A stretch of DNA of 11,605 nt from the NCBI GenBank assembly GCA_031550405.1, contig JAVBOP010000076.1:1-11605 (forward strand), given 5' to 3'. The stretch comes from JAVBOP01 sp031550405. Its GTDB lineage: Bacteria; Bacteroidota; Ignavibacteria; Kapaibacteriales; UBA2268. The stretch's first letter is position 1; the number at the start of each line of letters is the position of its first letter. Of the stretch, positions 1 through 6,949 are shown in pieces. The notes below the pieces were generated by a model, which was not told the DNA's origin, did no database searches, and was given only the letters and a program-made list of their open reading frames with translations. Position numbers and translations under genes: made by a program.

Positions 1-40
1 ATCCCTTCTCTCTATTGCTGTGGAATTTGCGGGTATCCGC

Positions 41-68
41 AAAAAAAAACTCACCACTGAAATGGTGA
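41..68 (-). terminator. Second (distal) rho-independent terminator behind feoAB
   Basis: Read on the minus strand, arms TCACCA and TGGTGA (68-63 and 56-51) enclose a 6-base loop and are followed by one G and nine T (49-41). Flanking bases can extend the stem by about three pairs including a G-U. No gene is visible between it and the first terminator at 138-168, so it may be a backup terminator or belong to a unit that has been lost. Confidence 0.6.
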
Positions 69-137
69 ATTTTAAAGTATACTTTGAAAGCATACATAGC
101 TATATTATAGCTTTTGGAGAAAAAATATTTCACATTT

Positions 138-168
138 AAAAAAAACATAGCCCGCATATACGGGCTAT
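138..168 (-). terminator. Rho-independent terminator of feoAB
   Basis: On the minus strand a perfect 8-bp GC-rich stem (ATAGCCCG / CGGGCTAT, positions 168-161 and 154-147) with a 6-base loop is followed by one base and then eight T (145-138). It lies 55 bases past the feoAB stop codon and is a textbook intrinsic terminator. Confidence 0.9.
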
Positions 169-175
169 TTTCAAT

Positions 176-189
176 AAGGCTTTCGCCTT
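176..189 (-). other. Small GAAA-tetraloop hairpin in the feoAB 3' UTR
   Basis: Between the feoAB stop and its terminator the minus strand reads AAGGC-GAAA-GCCTT, a 5-bp stem closed by a GNRA-type tetraloop. It has no T tract. It may only help stabilise the 3' end of the mRNA. A stem this short could arise by chance. Confidence 0.35.
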
Positions 190-222
190 CATTTAACCCA
201 TAAACCATTAAATCACTATCTT

Positions 223-2754
223 TTATAAATTTGTCATAAGCTCTCCTGTAATTTTAATTAAAAATGCGACAACCCATGCCGTGCCAACTGTATATACGGC
301 AACTATGGCAGGCCATTTCCAGCCGCCAGTTTCATTTTTGATTGCCGCAAACACAGCTGCACAGGGAAAATATATAAGGAAGAAAGCTAAAAATGCGAGC
401 CCGACAGGCAGCGAAAACACTCTCTCGCCTTTGTGCCTGCCTGTCTCATAAGCCGCATTGGATATGGCTGTGGAGAGGTGGCTTGTTTCATCATCTTCAA
501 CATCAACGGCATATAATATACCCAAAGTGCTTATCACCGCTTCCTTGGCAGCGATAGCCGTGAGCAGCGATACGCTCATCTTCCAGTCAAACCCAAGCGG
601 CGCCATAACAGGTTCAATAATGCCGCCTATTTGTCCTATATATGAATTTGATTGCAGCTCTTTTGTCTTCTGCACTTCTATTGCTGCAATGCTGTCCTGT
701 ATTGCCTGCGCCTCAATTTCAGGCATTGCCTCCAGCGCAGTATTCAGCGCCTCTATGCGCTTATCATATTTTCTCGACATATCGCTTTCGGCAGGAAAGG
801 CATTCAATGCCCATATAACAACGGAGGCTATGAGTATGATAGTGCCCATTTTCTGAACATACTGAGAGGCGCGGCGCCACATGTGCAACAGGACGGACTT
901 GAGTGTCGGCATCCTGTATGGCGGCAGTTCCATGACAAACGGCACTTCTTCGGCTTTCAGTATGGTTTTTTTGAATATCAAGGCGAACAGGATTGACAAT
1001 AGTATGCCGAACAGGTATATGCCTATCAGCACAAATGTAGCCAGCGCACCGCTGAACAGCACGCCTGTTATAAGTATATACACCGGCAGCCGTGCACTGC
1101 ATGACATAAAGGGTATAAGCAGTATTGTGCGTATTCTGTCATTTTTATTCTCAATAGTGCGTGTTGCCATGATTGCAGGCACATTGCATCCAAAGCCCAT
1201 AAGCATGGGTATGAATGACCTGCCATGCAAGCCTAATTTGTGCATGAGCTTGTCCATTATAAAAGCGACGCGTGCCATATAGCCTGTGTCTTCCATGAAG
1301 GATATAAACATGAATAATATAATGATATTAGGCAGGAAGGTCAGCACACCGCCGACACCACCGATCAAGCCATCAATTAAAAAATTTTTAATAAGCCCAT
1401 CGCTCATGCTGGTAGCCACAAAATCGCCTGCCATACTGAAGCCTGACTCTATCCAGTTTTGCGGATAGCCGCCTATGGTGAATGTGGTGTAGAACATAAC
1501 CCATAGCATGAACAGGAATATAGGAAAGCCTAAGTACTTGTTTGTCAATACCTTGTCTAATTTTGACGTAGTATCTTCCTCTGCCGGCTGGTCGACGGAT
1601 TCCCTGTATGTTTCCTTTAAAGCGCCGGCAATGAAGCCATATCTGACATCAGCTATAAAGGTCTCGCAATCCTCCTTATATATCACTTCAAGCTCTTTGC
1701 CGCATACGAATGCCGCCTGCAATATATTCTTGCCATTGGGCATAGTGGATACCAGCCTGATGAAGTCATCGTCCTTTTCAAGCAGCTTGATGGCTACCAG
1801 CCGGGTGGAATATATATTTATGAAATCCTTGTCATTTATTTCAGCCTGTATTGCGGCAATAGCCTTCTCAATATCTTCGCCATAATTGATATGTATATGC
1901 CGCACGGTACTGTCTTTGCCTTCAAACACATCTATGATTTTGTCGAGCAGTTGCTCAATGCCTTTGCCTTTACTTGCAACAGTCGGCAGCAGAGGAATGC
2001 CAAGCATTTGTCCCAGTGTGCCATAGTCCAGAGTATCGCCTTTAGCCTCAAACTCATCATACATATTCAAAGCACCGACGACCTTTATATCCATGTCAAT
2101 CAGCTGTGTGGTCAGATAGAGATTGCGATTTATATTTGCCGTATCTATTATATTTACAACGATATCCGGCATTTTCTGGAAGATATATTCCCGAACCGCT
2201 ATCTCCTCAGGACTGTATGCAGAAAGGGAATATGTACCCGGCAAGTCCGTTATGTTGAATGTATAGTTCTTATATTTCAGCTTGGCGGTTTTCGACTCAA
2301 CGGTTACGCCACCATAATTGGCAACCCGCTCTTTGGAATTTGAGGCAAAATTAAATAGCGAGGTCTTGCCCGAATTAGGATTGCCGACAAACGCAATCTC
2401 TATCGTGTTCAATCCATTGCCATTGCCTGTTTTTTGTCCGCCATGCTCCACTACTCCGAAACAAGTTATGCCGTGATTAACTTGGTCATTATTTTTTTGT
2501 TCCTCAATAAAATCAGCATATTCGCTCTCCGGCATAACCTCAATCATATCCGCTTCATTTCTGCGAAGAGATATGTTATAGCCTTTAAGTTCATATTTCA
2601 TTGGGTCTTGCAGCGGCGCAGCGCTTATGACTTTGACTTTTTCGCCCTTCACAAACCCCATCTCCGTGATCCTGTTTCTGAAAGCGCCGCGACCCTTTAC
2701 CTTAACGATAATACCGCTTTCGCCCTCTGCCAGCTGTTTTAATGTTTGAACCAT
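223..2754 (-). CDS. feoB: Fused FeoA-FeoB ferrous iron transporter
   Basis: Inner-membrane Fe(II) importer driven or gated by a cytoplasmic G protein, here with the small SH3-like FeoA protein fused at its N-terminus, an arrangement common in Bacteroidota. Numbering from the ATG at 2754 (843 aa): FeoA domain about 1-75; G domain with G1 GNPNSGKT (124-131), G3 DLPG (170-173), G4 NMYD (230-233) and a G5-like TVASKG (258-263); then the multi-spanning membrane part with Gate motifs GCNVPA (522-527), MSCSARLP (550-557) and PCAAVFA (797-803). A charged segment around 655-705 interrupts the membrane helices. A longer frame opens at a TTG at 2775, but the ATG matches the usual FeoA N-terminus, so I take the ATG. 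The gene stands alone between its own promoter and terminators, and its base composition is visibly richer in G+C than the neighbouring genes. Confidence 0.95.
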   Translation of the reverse strand: MVQTLKQLAEGESGIIVKVKGRGAFRNRITEMGFVKGEKVKVISAAPLQDPMKYELKGYNISLRRNEADMIEVMPESEYADFIEEQKNNDQVNHGITCFGVVEHGGQKTGNGNGLNTIEIAFVGNPNSGKTSLFNFASNSKERVANYGGVTVESKTAKLKYKNYTFNITDLPGTYSLSAYSPEEIAVREYIFQKMPDIVVNIIDTANINRNLYLTTQLIDMDIKVVGALNMYDEFEAKGDTLDYGTLGQMLGIPLLPTVASKGKGIEQLLDKIIDVFEGKDSTVRHIHINYGEDIEKAIAAIQAEINDKDFINIYSTRLVAIKLLEKDDDFIRLVSTMPNGKNILQAAFVCGKELEVIYKEDCETFIADVRYGFIAGALKETYRESVDQPAEEDTTSKLDKVLTNKYLGFPIFLFMLWVMFYTTFTIGGYPQNWIESGFSMAGDFVATSMSDGLIKNFLIDGLIGGVGGVLTFLPNIIILFMFISFMEDTGYMARVAFIMDKLMHKLGLHGRSFIPMLMGFGCNVPAIMATRTIENKNDRIRTILLIPFMSCSARLPVYILITGVLFSGALATFVLIGIYLFGILLSILFALIFKKTILKAEEVPFVMELPPYRMPTLKSVLLHMWRRASQYVQKMGTIILIASVVIWALNAFPAESDMSRKYDKRIEALNTALEAMPEIEAQAIQDSIAAIEVQKTKELQSNSYIGQIGGIIEPVMAPLGFDWKMSVSLLTAIAAKEAVISTLGILYAVDVEDDETSHLSTAISNAAYETGRHKGERVFSLPVGLAFLAFFLIYFPCAAVFAAIKNETGGWKWPAIVAVYTVGTAWVVAFLIKITGELMTNL

Positions 2755-2805
2755 ATTTATGAATTTTTTTAACAATTGCCGTATTTAGACAAGCCACACA
2801 TTATA

Positions 2806-2821
2806 TTTAGCCTTGACTAAA
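2806..2821. promoter_or_regulatory. Candidate metalloregulator operator in the feoAB leader
   Basis: The 16 bases TTTAGCCTTGACTAAA form an inverted repeat TTTAG-N6-CTAAA immediately downstream of the predicted -7 box and over the expected transcription start of feoAB. Position and shape suit a repressor site. The arms resemble half-sites of DtxR/MntR-type iron or manganese regulators (TTAGG-like) more than a Fur box. A lone extra TTTAG half-site follows at 2784-2788. Function is inferred from location and symmetry only. Confidence 0.4.
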
Positions 2822-2830
2822 ACACACTTA

Positions 2831-2861
2831 CAAATATACATAAATATTGCTTTCAATCAAA
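2831..2861 (-). promoter_or_regulatory. Bacteroidota-type promoter of feoAB
   Basis: On the minus strand TTTG (2861-2858), a 19-base spacer and TATATTTG (2838-2831) fit the Bacteroidota sigma-ABfr consensus TTTG / TAnnTTTG exactly, including spacing. Transcription would begin near 2825, giving a leader of about 70 bases before the ATG at 2754. Confidence 0.65.
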
Positions 2862-2879
2862 ACAAAAAATATTGTATTG

Positions 2880-3014
2880 TTAAAGTCCGATACATGGTTG
2901 CTTATTTAGCTTCAATATCATTAGTTTTGACGAATATTCAATCATATTTTCGGATTTGGAATAGTATGTAGTTTTCCTTTTAAATCGTGCTAACCAGCAT
3001 ATAATGCTGCTATT
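2880..3014 (-). pseudogene. C-terminal fossil of an IS1-type transposase
   Basis: An open minus-strand stretch of 44 codons, bounded by stops at 3015-3017 and 2880-2882, has no usable start. Its core reads ARFKRKTTYYSKSENM and continues with a short helix-like tail rich in L, K and N. This matches in order and spacing the end of IS1-family InsB transposases (for example ARLGRKSLSFSKS in E. coli), and the basic R-F-K-R-K-T / Y-S-K-S pattern occurs in Bacteroidota versions from memory. The rest of the transposase is absent upstream, so this is a decayed remnant. It lies just outside the feoAB promoter, so the insertion may have placed or reshaped that promoter. The family call is by eye. Confidence 0.5.
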
Positions 3015-3135
3015 TCAGTCTTCCTTTTCATGTGTTCTTCAAGGTATTATATTCTACAAATCTGTTTTATGAATATTTTTTCATAATTATATGTGATAAT
3101 TAATTTACATATTTATTAATAGTTTAAAAGCAAAT

Positions 3136-3167
3136 AATTACAGATATTAAGAAATATATCTGTAATT
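3136..3167 (-). terminator. Hairpin behind the aldolase-family gene, probable terminator
   Basis: A perfect 12-bp inverted repeat (3136-3147 and 3156-3167, arms AATTACAGATAT / ATATCTGTAATT) with an 8-base loop lies 25 bases past the stop of the minus-strand gene at 3193. On that strand it is followed by a T-rich but broken tract (ATTTGCTTTT). It is probably a weak intrinsic terminator or an mRNA 3'-end stabiliser for the aroC unit. Confidence 0.55.
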
Positions 3168-3192
3168 TACAATACCATGTATCATTAATAAA

Positions 3193-3795
3193 TTACATTA
3201 TATATTTAGTGCAACTGTAATTAATTAAGCTTATTACATCTTGCAATACTTCTCCAAAAAATAACATACCTTCTGTATGCCCACCCATAATTATAACACC
3301 AGCAGTTTTATGAATGTTTTTTAATAAATCTTGTATTGCCACTGCCATTTCAGGAGTTCCATACTCAATTTTACTATTTGTTGTTGGGTATTTATTTAAC
3401 ATTGAATTCCACAAATCAAGACTGTGAATATGGACGACATAGTTAATATTTTTTAATTTTTGATATATCGCAATATGTGATAAACTTTCTGAAGATGCCT
3501 CTGTAAGTCCTTTGCAATAAACAGTATTATCTTTTATTGAATAATCATATATCATAGAATAATCATCAGTTGATAATAAGCGTTTATAGCCAGTTCCGCT
3601 GCCACTTATAATAATTGTGTCGCCAAAACGCTTGCTAATGTTGCCATATCCAATACCATCATTATGAGCATTGATCATTTTCATGTCAAATAATTTAGTT
3701 CTAATGGCATTAATATCGGTAATCATTTCACTATTAACTACATTATTTTTATTATAGATGCAATTAAATTTTATTACACCTTCCTGATTATTCAT
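3193..3795 (-). CDS. Class II aldolase/adducin-family protein, substrate unknown
   Basis: A 200-aa single-domain protein with the zinc-dependent class II aldolase fold (FucA/AraD/MtnB superfamily). Visible landmarks: GNIS at 51-54, the phosphate-binding SGSGTG at 64-69, ASSES with the candidate catalytic Glu at 103, zinc ligands in HIH (122, 124) and in GGHTEG (173), and GTPEM at 146-150. All expected active-site positions are kept, so it should be a working lyase, epimerase or dehydratase on a small, possibly phosphorylated sugar; the substrate cannot be told from sequence. Its start overlaps the end of aroC by 8 bases, so the two are very likely translated together. A later Met (24) is possible, but the IKFNC-type N-terminal extension looks family-specific and the overlap favours the full frame. 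Confidence 0.8.
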   Translation of the reverse strand: MNNQEGVIKFNCIYNKNNVVNSEMITDINAIRTKLFDMKMINAHNDGIGYGNISKRFGDTIIISGSGTGYKRLLSTDDYSMIYDYSIKDNTVYCKGLTEASSESLSHIAIYQKLKNINYVVHIHSLDLWNSMLNKYPTTNSKIEYGTPEMAVAIQDLLKNIHKTAGVIIMGGHTEGMLFFGEVLQDVISLINYSCTKYIM

Positions 3796-4780
3796 TGTAA
3801 CTGTTATATTTATTTGACAGTAATAAAAAATCTGCTATCACAACAGCTGTAGCAGCCTCTACGATGGGTGGCATACGCAATGCAAAGCAAGTATCGTGCC
3901 TGCCTTTAAATTCTATTTCAATCTGATTATTAGTTTCTAAGTTTATAGTTTTCTGCGGCTTGGATATAGTTGGCGCTGGTCGAACAGCTACTCTGAAAAC
4001 AATTTCATTACCATTTGTCATACCTGCATTTATACCTCCGGAATGGTTTGTTGATGTTTTTCCGGAAGTGTCTGAAATAACGTCGTTTACTTCGCTTCCA
4101 TATTTAGAAGCCATGGCAAAACCATCACCAAATTCAATACCTTTTACACCGGGAATGCTAAAAATTAAATGGCTCAAATTACTTTCAATACTATCGAAAA
4201 ATGGCTCACCCAGCCCAATAGGAACATTTTGAATTTTGCATTCTATAATTCCGCCAATAGAATCATGTTTTTCCAAAGCTAAAGTAATTTCTTCGCTGAA
4301 ATCTCTATTACCGTGAATTTCAAGGATATTAGCAGAAATTTTAATGTTGCGGATTATTTTCTTGGCAATAACTCCTGCAGCAACAATAGCAACAGTCATT
4401 CTTCCAGAAAAATGCCCACCACCTCTATGGTCGTTAAAGCCACTAAATTTCTTATAAGCTACGAAATCACAATGGCTTGGACGTGGCAAACTTTTATTAT
4501 AGCCACTTGAATCAATATCTCCATTTTCAAATAAAATTGTTATAGGCGCTCCTGTAGAAAAACCATTGTAAACTCCGCTTACAATATCGGGCAAATCTTT
4601 TTCCGTGCGTTTAGTTGTACCAAACACGCCACTTTTTCTACATTGCAAATCGATTAAAAAATCTTCATTTTTTATGGAAATACCCGCTGGACATCCATCA
4701 ACAGTAATGCCAACCAGTTTACCGTGCGATTCTCCAAAAATTGATATTTGAAAAATTTTGCCAAATGTATTCACCTTCAT
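3788..4780 (-). CDS. aroC: Chorismate synthase
   Basis: Last step of the shikimate pathway: removes phosphate from 5-enolpyruvylshikimate-3-phosphate to give chorismate, with reduced FMN as cofactor; cytosolic. The 330-aa product is slightly shorter than the usual 350-360. Signatures: GESHG near the N-terminus (16-20), RPSHCD (100-105), RGGGHFSGRMT (119-129), NHSGGINAG (245-253), RPAPTI (267-272) and GRHDTCFALR (293-302) followed by PIVEA. The common GRHDPC here has Thr for Pro, which I judge tolerable. The start ATG at 4780 is preceded closely by GAGAGGGA, one of the few plausible Shine-Dalgarno sequences here; an in-frame GTG two codons later would space better from it. No other shikimate gene is adjacent. 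The downstream partner is an aldolase-family gene overlapping by 8 bases. Confidence 0.95.
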   Translation of the reverse strand: MKVNTFGKIFQISIFGESHGKLVGITVDGCPAGISIKNEDFLIDLQCRKSGVFGTTKRTEKDLPDIVSGVYNGFSTGAPITILFENGDIDSSGYNKSLPRPSHCDFVAYKKFSGFNDHRGGGHFSGRMTVAIVAAGVIAKKIIRNIKISANILEIHGNRDFSEEITLALEKHDSIGGIIECKIQNVPIGLGEPFFDSIESNLSHLIFSIPGVKGIEFGDGFAMASKYGSEVNDVISDTSGKTSTNHSGGINAGMTNGNEIVFRVAVRPAPTISKPQKTINLETNNQIEIEFKGRHDTCFALRMPPIVEAATAVVIADFLLLSNKYNSYNE

Positions 4781-4797
4781 TCCCTCTCAAGCAAGAA

Positions 4798-4805
4798 CAA
4801 AGATA
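4798..4805 (-). promoter_or_regulatory. Candidate -7 element for aroC
   Basis: The minus strand reads TATCTTTG, an exact TAnnTTTG match, 18 bases ahead of the aroC ATG. I see no TTTG at the expected -33 distance, and the resulting leader would be only about 10 bases, so support is partial. Confidence 0.35.
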
Positions 4806-4889
4806 AGAAAAATAATTTAATTGAGTTTACTTTTAACCTTTTACATTCAGCTATTAAGAGGATATTCTATATAACAATATAAATTGTTT

Positions 4890-5160
4890 TTATTTTATTT
4901 TTTCATATACAACACTTGCAAACCGCTTTATATTATACGTAGTTATGTATAAATCAATTTTGGTTTGAACGTTGGTATTACGTTTATCTGGTAAATTTTT
5001 TAAACATTCAGCAAGGTCATCTGAAACATCATTTTTTTTTGAAGTTTAGTCAGGTAATGTTCTAACACTGTAGCGTTTTTGATAACTGCCTGATATATAC
5101 CAACTTATCGTAAGAGATGTTTGCTTTGATTTTTTTGCCGTCAATATAATTATTTTTTTT
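4890..5160 (-). pseudogene. Frameshifted fossil resembling an IS1182-type transposase
   Basis: Minus-strand fragments in three frames join into one plausible protein trace. The first (from about 5160) reads NNYIDGKKIKANISYDKL, with DGKKIKAN at 5142-5119, matching the DGTKIEAN-type segment of IS1182-like DDE transposases. A shift then leads to VLEHYLTKLQKK, and another at a nine-A run (5040-5032) leads to KKNDVSDDLAECLKNLPDKR and on to a stop at 4890-4892. In that family a coiled helix with such E/K/L patterns follows the DG-K-AN segment, which supports a single ancestor. No start, no other catalytic motif and no terminal repeats were found. The gene is dead; the family call is from memory and by eye. 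Confidence 0.4.
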
Positions 5161-5329
5161 TTAATAATCACCTAAATGTTTGGCTGTTTACTAATTAATA
5201 AAAAACAAATTTTAAAAAATTTTCGCGTAAGCTATTTTTGAAGAAATAACAGCTCTGGATACCAAGAAATATATCATATAAAATATTGCTGCGATTAATT
5301 TCGTTAGTGTATTTTCATATTTTTCTGTT

Positions 5330-5337
5330 TATTTTTG
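5330..5337 (+). promoter_or_regulatory. Candidate -7 element for guaA
   Basis: TATTTTTG fits TAnnTTTG exactly and would start transcription near 5343, about 28 bases ahead of the guaA ATG. Only a poor -33 match (TTAG at 5304-5307, spacer 22) is present. In DNA this T-rich a chance match is possible. Confidence 0.35.
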
Positions 5338-5370
5338 CATATTGATTCAATACTCATTAAAGTAATTACC

Positions 5371-6909
5371 ATGCAAAATAAAATCATAATATTAGATTTT
5401 GGCTCACAATATACACAACTAATAGCTCGCAGAATAAGGGAAATAGGCGTATATGCCGAAATCCACCCTTTTAATATTAATAAAAATTCATTATTAGAAC
5501 TCCAACCCAAAGGATTAATATTATCCGGCAGCCCATCAAGCATTTATAGCAAAGATGCTCCGAAGCCAAGTTTTAATCCGTTTGAACTTAATATTCCTGT
5601 GCTTGGAATTTGCTATGGTTTGCAATATACATCGCAAATTTTTGGCGGAGAAATCAAAAATATTGATGAACATCGTGAATATGGTCGTGCCAAGCTAACT
5701 ATATTGCAAAACGATGACTTACTTGCAAATATGAAAAATAATAGCGTTGTATGGATGAGTCATGGTGATTCTGTTACTAAAATTCCTGACGGCTTCGAAC
5801 TCATTGCCCAATCAAGTACTTGCCCTGTTGCTGCAATAAAAAATAAGGAAAAGCAGATTTATGGTGTGCAATTCCATCCGGAAGTGAATCATTCGGAAGA
5901 AGGAGCGACACTTTTACGCAATTTTGTTATCAATATTTGCGGCTGCGAAACTAATTGGACTTCGGCATATTTTATCAACGAAAGTATCAAGAAAATAAAT
6001 GACTTAGTCGGAAATGACAAAGTGATGTGTGCTTTGTCCGGCGGCGTTGATTCGACCGTTTTAGCGGTGCTTCTGCATAAGGCAATTGGCGATAATTTGA
6101 TATGTTTTCATGTCGATTCTGGCTTGATGCGAACCAATGAAAGTGCGACTATATTAAAACTTTTTAAGCAAAATTTCGATATTTCGATTGATATTATTAA
6201 TGGGCAAGAGGACTTTTTGACTGCACTGCAAGGAATCAGCGATCCTGAAAAAAAACGCAAAATCATTGGTCATAAATTTATCGAATTATTCGAACGCGAG
6301 GCTGTTAAATATGTGGAATGTAAATGGCTTGCGCAAGGTACGCTATATCCTGATGTTATCGAATCCGTTTCTGTAAAAGGACCATCGCAAACGATAAAAT
6401 CGCATCATAATGTTGGTGGTTTACCCGAAAAAATGAACCTGAAAATATTGGAACCATTCCGCGAACTGTTCAAAGATGAGGTTCGCAATATTGGCATTGA
6501 GCTTGGAATTCCGAGCTGGTTTATTGAGCGTCATCCATTCCCGGGACCGGGGCTTGGCATCAGAATTTTGGGCGATATTACGAAAGAAAAAATTGCGATT
6601 TTGCAAAAAGCCGACGATATTTTTCTTGAAGAATTACATAATGCTAATTTATATAACAAAATATGGCAGGCATTTGCGGTGCTTTTGCCTGTTCAAAGTG
6701 TTGGCGTTATGGGCGACGAGCGCACGTATGAAAGCACCTGTGCTATTCGTGCGGTGAGTTCAATTGATGGCATGACAGCAGATTGGTATCCGATTCCATA
6801 CGATGTGCTGAATAAAATTTCGAGTCGTATCACAAACGAAGTTCGTGGCATAAACCGCGTAGTATATGACATTACAAGCAAACCGCCCGGAACAATTGAG
6901 TGGGAATAA
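5371..6909 (+). CDS. guaA: GMP synthase (glutamine-hydrolysing)
   Basis: Converts XMP, ATP and glutamine to GMP, the final step of guanine nucleotide synthesis; cytosolic dimer. The 512-aa product has the full two-part layout. The class I glutamine amidotransferase domain (about 1-190) has its nucleophile Cys81 in GICYGLQ and His169/Glu171 in QFHPEV. The ATP pyrophosphatase domain has the P-loop SGGVDS at 223-228. The C-terminal dimerisation and XMP-binding part has RHPFPGPGLGIR (387-398) and ends in the family's TSKPPGTIEWE. The frame stays open back to a TTG at 5335, but the ATG at 5371 gives the standard MQNKIIILDFGSQYTQ start. It converges on purD, leaving 40 bases between the two stops with no clear GC-rich terminator. 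Confidence 0.97.
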   Translation: MQNKIIILDFGSQYTQLIARRIREIGVYAEIHPFNINKNSLLELQPKGLILSGSPSSIYSKDAPKPSFNPFELNIPVLGICYGLQYTSQIFGGEIKNIDEHREYGRAKLTILQNDDLLANMKNNSVVWMSHGDSVTKIPDGFELIAQSSTCPVAAIKNKEKQIYGVQFHPEVNHSEEGATLLRNFVINICGCETNWTSAYFINESIKKINDLVGNDKVMCALSGGVDSTVLAVLLHKAIGDNLICFHVDSGLMRTNESATILKLFKQNFDISIDIINGQEDFLTALQGISDPEKKRKIIGHKFIELFEREAVKYVECKWLAQGTLYPDVIESVSVKGPSQTIKSHHNVGGLPEKMNLKILEPFRELFKDEVRNIGIELGIPSWFIERHPFPGPGLGIRILGDITKEKIAILQKADDIFLEELHNANLYNKIWQAFAVLLPVQSVGVMGDERTYESTCAIRAVSSIDGMTADWYPIPYDVLNKISSRITNEVRGINRVVYDITSKPPGTIEWE

Positions 6910-6949
6910 GGGGGCACTTATCACTTTTATAATTTTAAAATATTATTTA

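Noticed and set aside
27..42. Hairpin TTGCGG-GTAT-CCGCAA at the left edge
   Set aside because: Six-base stem with no T tract on the 3' side of either strand; could be chance and lacks a gene context.
458..2742. Several plus-strand frames of 60-150 codons across feoAB
   Set aside because: Shadows of the real minus-strand gene; low-complexity or unrecognisable products.
2755..2775. Upstream TTG start for feoAB adding seven residues
   Set aside because: The ATG at 2754 matches the normal FeoA N-terminus; the extra residues come from a T-rich leader. The same logic rejects TTG starts at 5335 (guaA) and 9978 (lat).
5171..5330. Purine-responsive riboswitch ahead of guaA
   Set aside because: The region is AT-rich without the paired stems and conserved loops of a purine or guanidine aptamer, and the predicted leader is only about 28 bases.
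5304..5543. 79-codon minus-strand frame across the guaA start
   Set aside because: Antisense to the conserved GuaA N-terminus and without recognisable content.
6910..6949. Bidirectional terminator between guaA and purD
   Set aside because: Only an all-AT partial palindrome (around AATTTTAAAATATT) is present; no GC-rich stem, so not called.
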